This document shows positions 28,626 to 29,976 of a stretch of DNA of 29,976 nt, piece after piece. Both the position numbers and the translations under genes were made by a program. The stretch is taken from assembly GCA_947646735.1 (NCBI GenBank), contig CANTFK010000375.1:1-29976 (forward strand), given 5' to 3'. The notes beneath the pieces were generated by a model, which ran no database searches, was not told where the DNA came from, and worked only from the letters and a program-made list of their open reading frames with translations. Within the stretch, counting starts at the first letter, position 1; the number at the start of each line of letters is the position of its first letter. This DNA is from Peronospora farinosa (taxonomy: Eukaryota; Oomycota; Peronosporomycetes; Peronosporales; Peronosporaceae).

Positions 28626-29976
28626 TCACCAAACGAGCCAGCTCTGCACGACTTTCGGATCTCGCAACCGATCCAGGGCAAAAAAAAATAATCCACTTTG
28701 ATCCACTTCGTATTCGGATGCGATCAGCGTGCAGGTCTTCGCTTCTTCTTCTGTCAACCTGGCGACGTCCCCGATCAGATATGTCTTCAAGTTGGATATC
28801 CAATTCTCTTCATCCTGCGCTTGCCTTATTCGATCGATCCGCACTTGCTGCACGATTTCCTCCTGTATAACTTCTGGTGGACAGCGTCTTCTTACGGCTG
28901 ATCGAGTGATCGCAGCTACTCTGACTACTTGATCAACTTGACTCGGAAGCAACAACTCATTCAATCGATTGAGTGTGATCAGATCTTGGCGGTCTCTGTC
29001 GGAAACAACGGATATACCTTTCTCTTGCTGTAGAGCTTCGCTAGCTAGCCGATCAGCACTCTGATTCCATTCTCGCTTCATATGAAGGAAATCGTGATTC
29101 GGCCACGATCGGAGTTTTATCATATCTTGACGACGCAGCAATTGTAGACCGGGTGCTTTGCAGTTGATCTCGCCACGCATTTGCCTGATCACCAAATTTG
29201 AATCACCGCAAATAATTACACGTCCCCTGGTCTGATCAGCTAGAAAATCGAAACTGAGGAGTAGTCCTCGATATTCTGCTTCGTTCACCGTCAGATTAGT
29301 CGTAAATTCAGAGGCGGCAGCTACGATCGTCCACTCTGGTAATTTCTATATGATCGCACTGTATGCTCCGCCCTTCCTCTTTACCCTAGCCGATCCATCG
29401 AAACTGGCCACCAGGAGGATTTCTCCTATTTCCACTGTTGGTGTCGGCATACTCATAGTTTGCCTGGGCTGTTTCCTTGGAGCGATCGCGATCAGCACTT
29501 CATCCACTTCCTCACGGGGGGTTATACTCGCGGCCAGTGTACCCAATATCTCCTCCTCGCTCTTCTCACTTCGGCGGATCTCCAATGTCCAATTCGAGAG
29601 TAATGCAGCCCATCTGCCTAGTCTCCATTTGAGACCCGAAGACTGCAACAACCAAGCCAGAGTGGAATATCTCGTAAGTACTACGATCGCACGTGAGACC
29701 AACATAGTATAACAAATTTCCAGAATTCGGAGGAGGGCTAAAACCTCTTTTTCCACCATCCCGTAGTTAACCTCATTAGGCTTCAACGTCCGACTAGTGA
29801 AGGTGACCGGCCAAAACACTCCATCATGCTCTTGCAGTAACGCGGCCGATATCGCCCACTTGCTGGCATACACCACAATTACGGGTGATCGATCTGGATC
29901 AAAATGTTTCAGGATCGGTGTCGTGGCTATTTTAGCCTTTAATAGAGTGAATGCGATCGTTGCCTTCTCCCAGCGG
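28626..29976 (-). pseudogene. Dual RNase H and linker of element B
   Basis: Open from the right edge in one frame down to 28626 except for a single TAG at 29346-29348, where relatives have Trp. The first RNase H (29976 to about 29570) reads VVYASKWAISAAL with Tyr instead of the usual Asp, keeps the Glu of VEKEVLALL, and has LTRYSTL with Arg in place of the third Asp, so it is probably inactive. The second RNase H has SFDGSAR (Asp about 29399), NEAEYRG, CGDSNLV (Asp about 29204) and NQSADRLAS (Asp about 29054), a full D-E-D-D set. The linker to integrase ends with a frameshift at a run of nine A on the plus strand (28680-28688). The second domain resembles archaeal-type RNase H. Confidence 0.92.

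Larger units (their letters stand above)
27010..29976 (-). mobile_element. Element B: Ty3/gypsy chromodomain retrotransposon, right part truncated by window edge
   Basis: On the minus strand from the right edge: first RNase H, second RNase H, linker, integrase, degraded chromodomain and purine tract, the same order as element A. Gag, protease and RT would lie beyond 29976. Decay is mild: one in-frame TAG, three frameshifts in pol up to 27559, then a more broken chromodomain. It is the same family as A but clearly diverged, and its base composition is distinctive, with many GATC sites. Confidence 0.9.

Overview
This window looks like a repeat-dominated, gene-poor stretch of an oomycete genome, most likely a Phytophthora-like or downy-mildew-like peronosporalean. 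The reason is the two Ty3/gypsy pol relics at its ends. Their reverse transcriptase (RT), RNase H and integrase (IN) wording, for example YIDDI, YASKWAISA, GDSNLV, RHDREPEF and NGTAERMVQ, matches what I recognise as the common oomycete gypsy family. I see no convincing host housekeeping gene, tRNA or rRNA.

Layout, left to right. About 530 to 6960 (+) is element A, a heavily frameshifted relic with gag, protease, RT, two RNase H domains, IN and a C-terminal chromodomain. From 7006 to 8850 (-) a decayed coiled-coil gene runs convergently into the end of A. From 8885 to 9883 (+) is an unrecognised open frame with one stop. From 9911 to 10650 is the left arm of an inverted repeat. From 10722 to 11480 is a related LTR/primer-site/leader copy. 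From 11690 to 21840 is a 10 kb tandem array of about 24 units of 394, 481/482 or 548 bp, themselves built from 22-bp monomers. From about 21965 to 22842 is the inverted right arm. From about 23090 to 24133 is another LTR-like/primer-site/leader copy, followed by 18 perfect-length 14-bp repeats (24134-24385). From 24746 to 26937 (+) is a second coiled-coil gene of the same family as 7006-8850. From about 27010 to the right edge (-) is element B, a better preserved pol of the same type as A.

The window is roughly mirror-symmetric about position 16.4-17.0 kb: pol(+), coiled-coil gene(-), arm(+), array, arm(-), coiled-coil gene(+), pol(-). In both halves the coiled-coil gene ends 46-73 bp from a purine-rich tract lying just beyond the pol chromodomain. 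This suggests that the coiled-coil gene is an antisense additional gene of the retroelement, or that two element types repeatedly sit tail to tail. Combined with the dual RNase H (a first domain that has lost catalytic Asp residues and an intact-looking second, archaeal-type one), the arrangement resembles plant Tat-type elements.

Other signals are a strong excess of GATC in the right-hand element (9 sites against 0 in homologous 300-bp segments of B and A), a potential G-quadruplex in 23 array units, and nested block duplications inside the array. None of the coding relics is intact across its full length. All family assignments come from reading the sequence; no database search was run.
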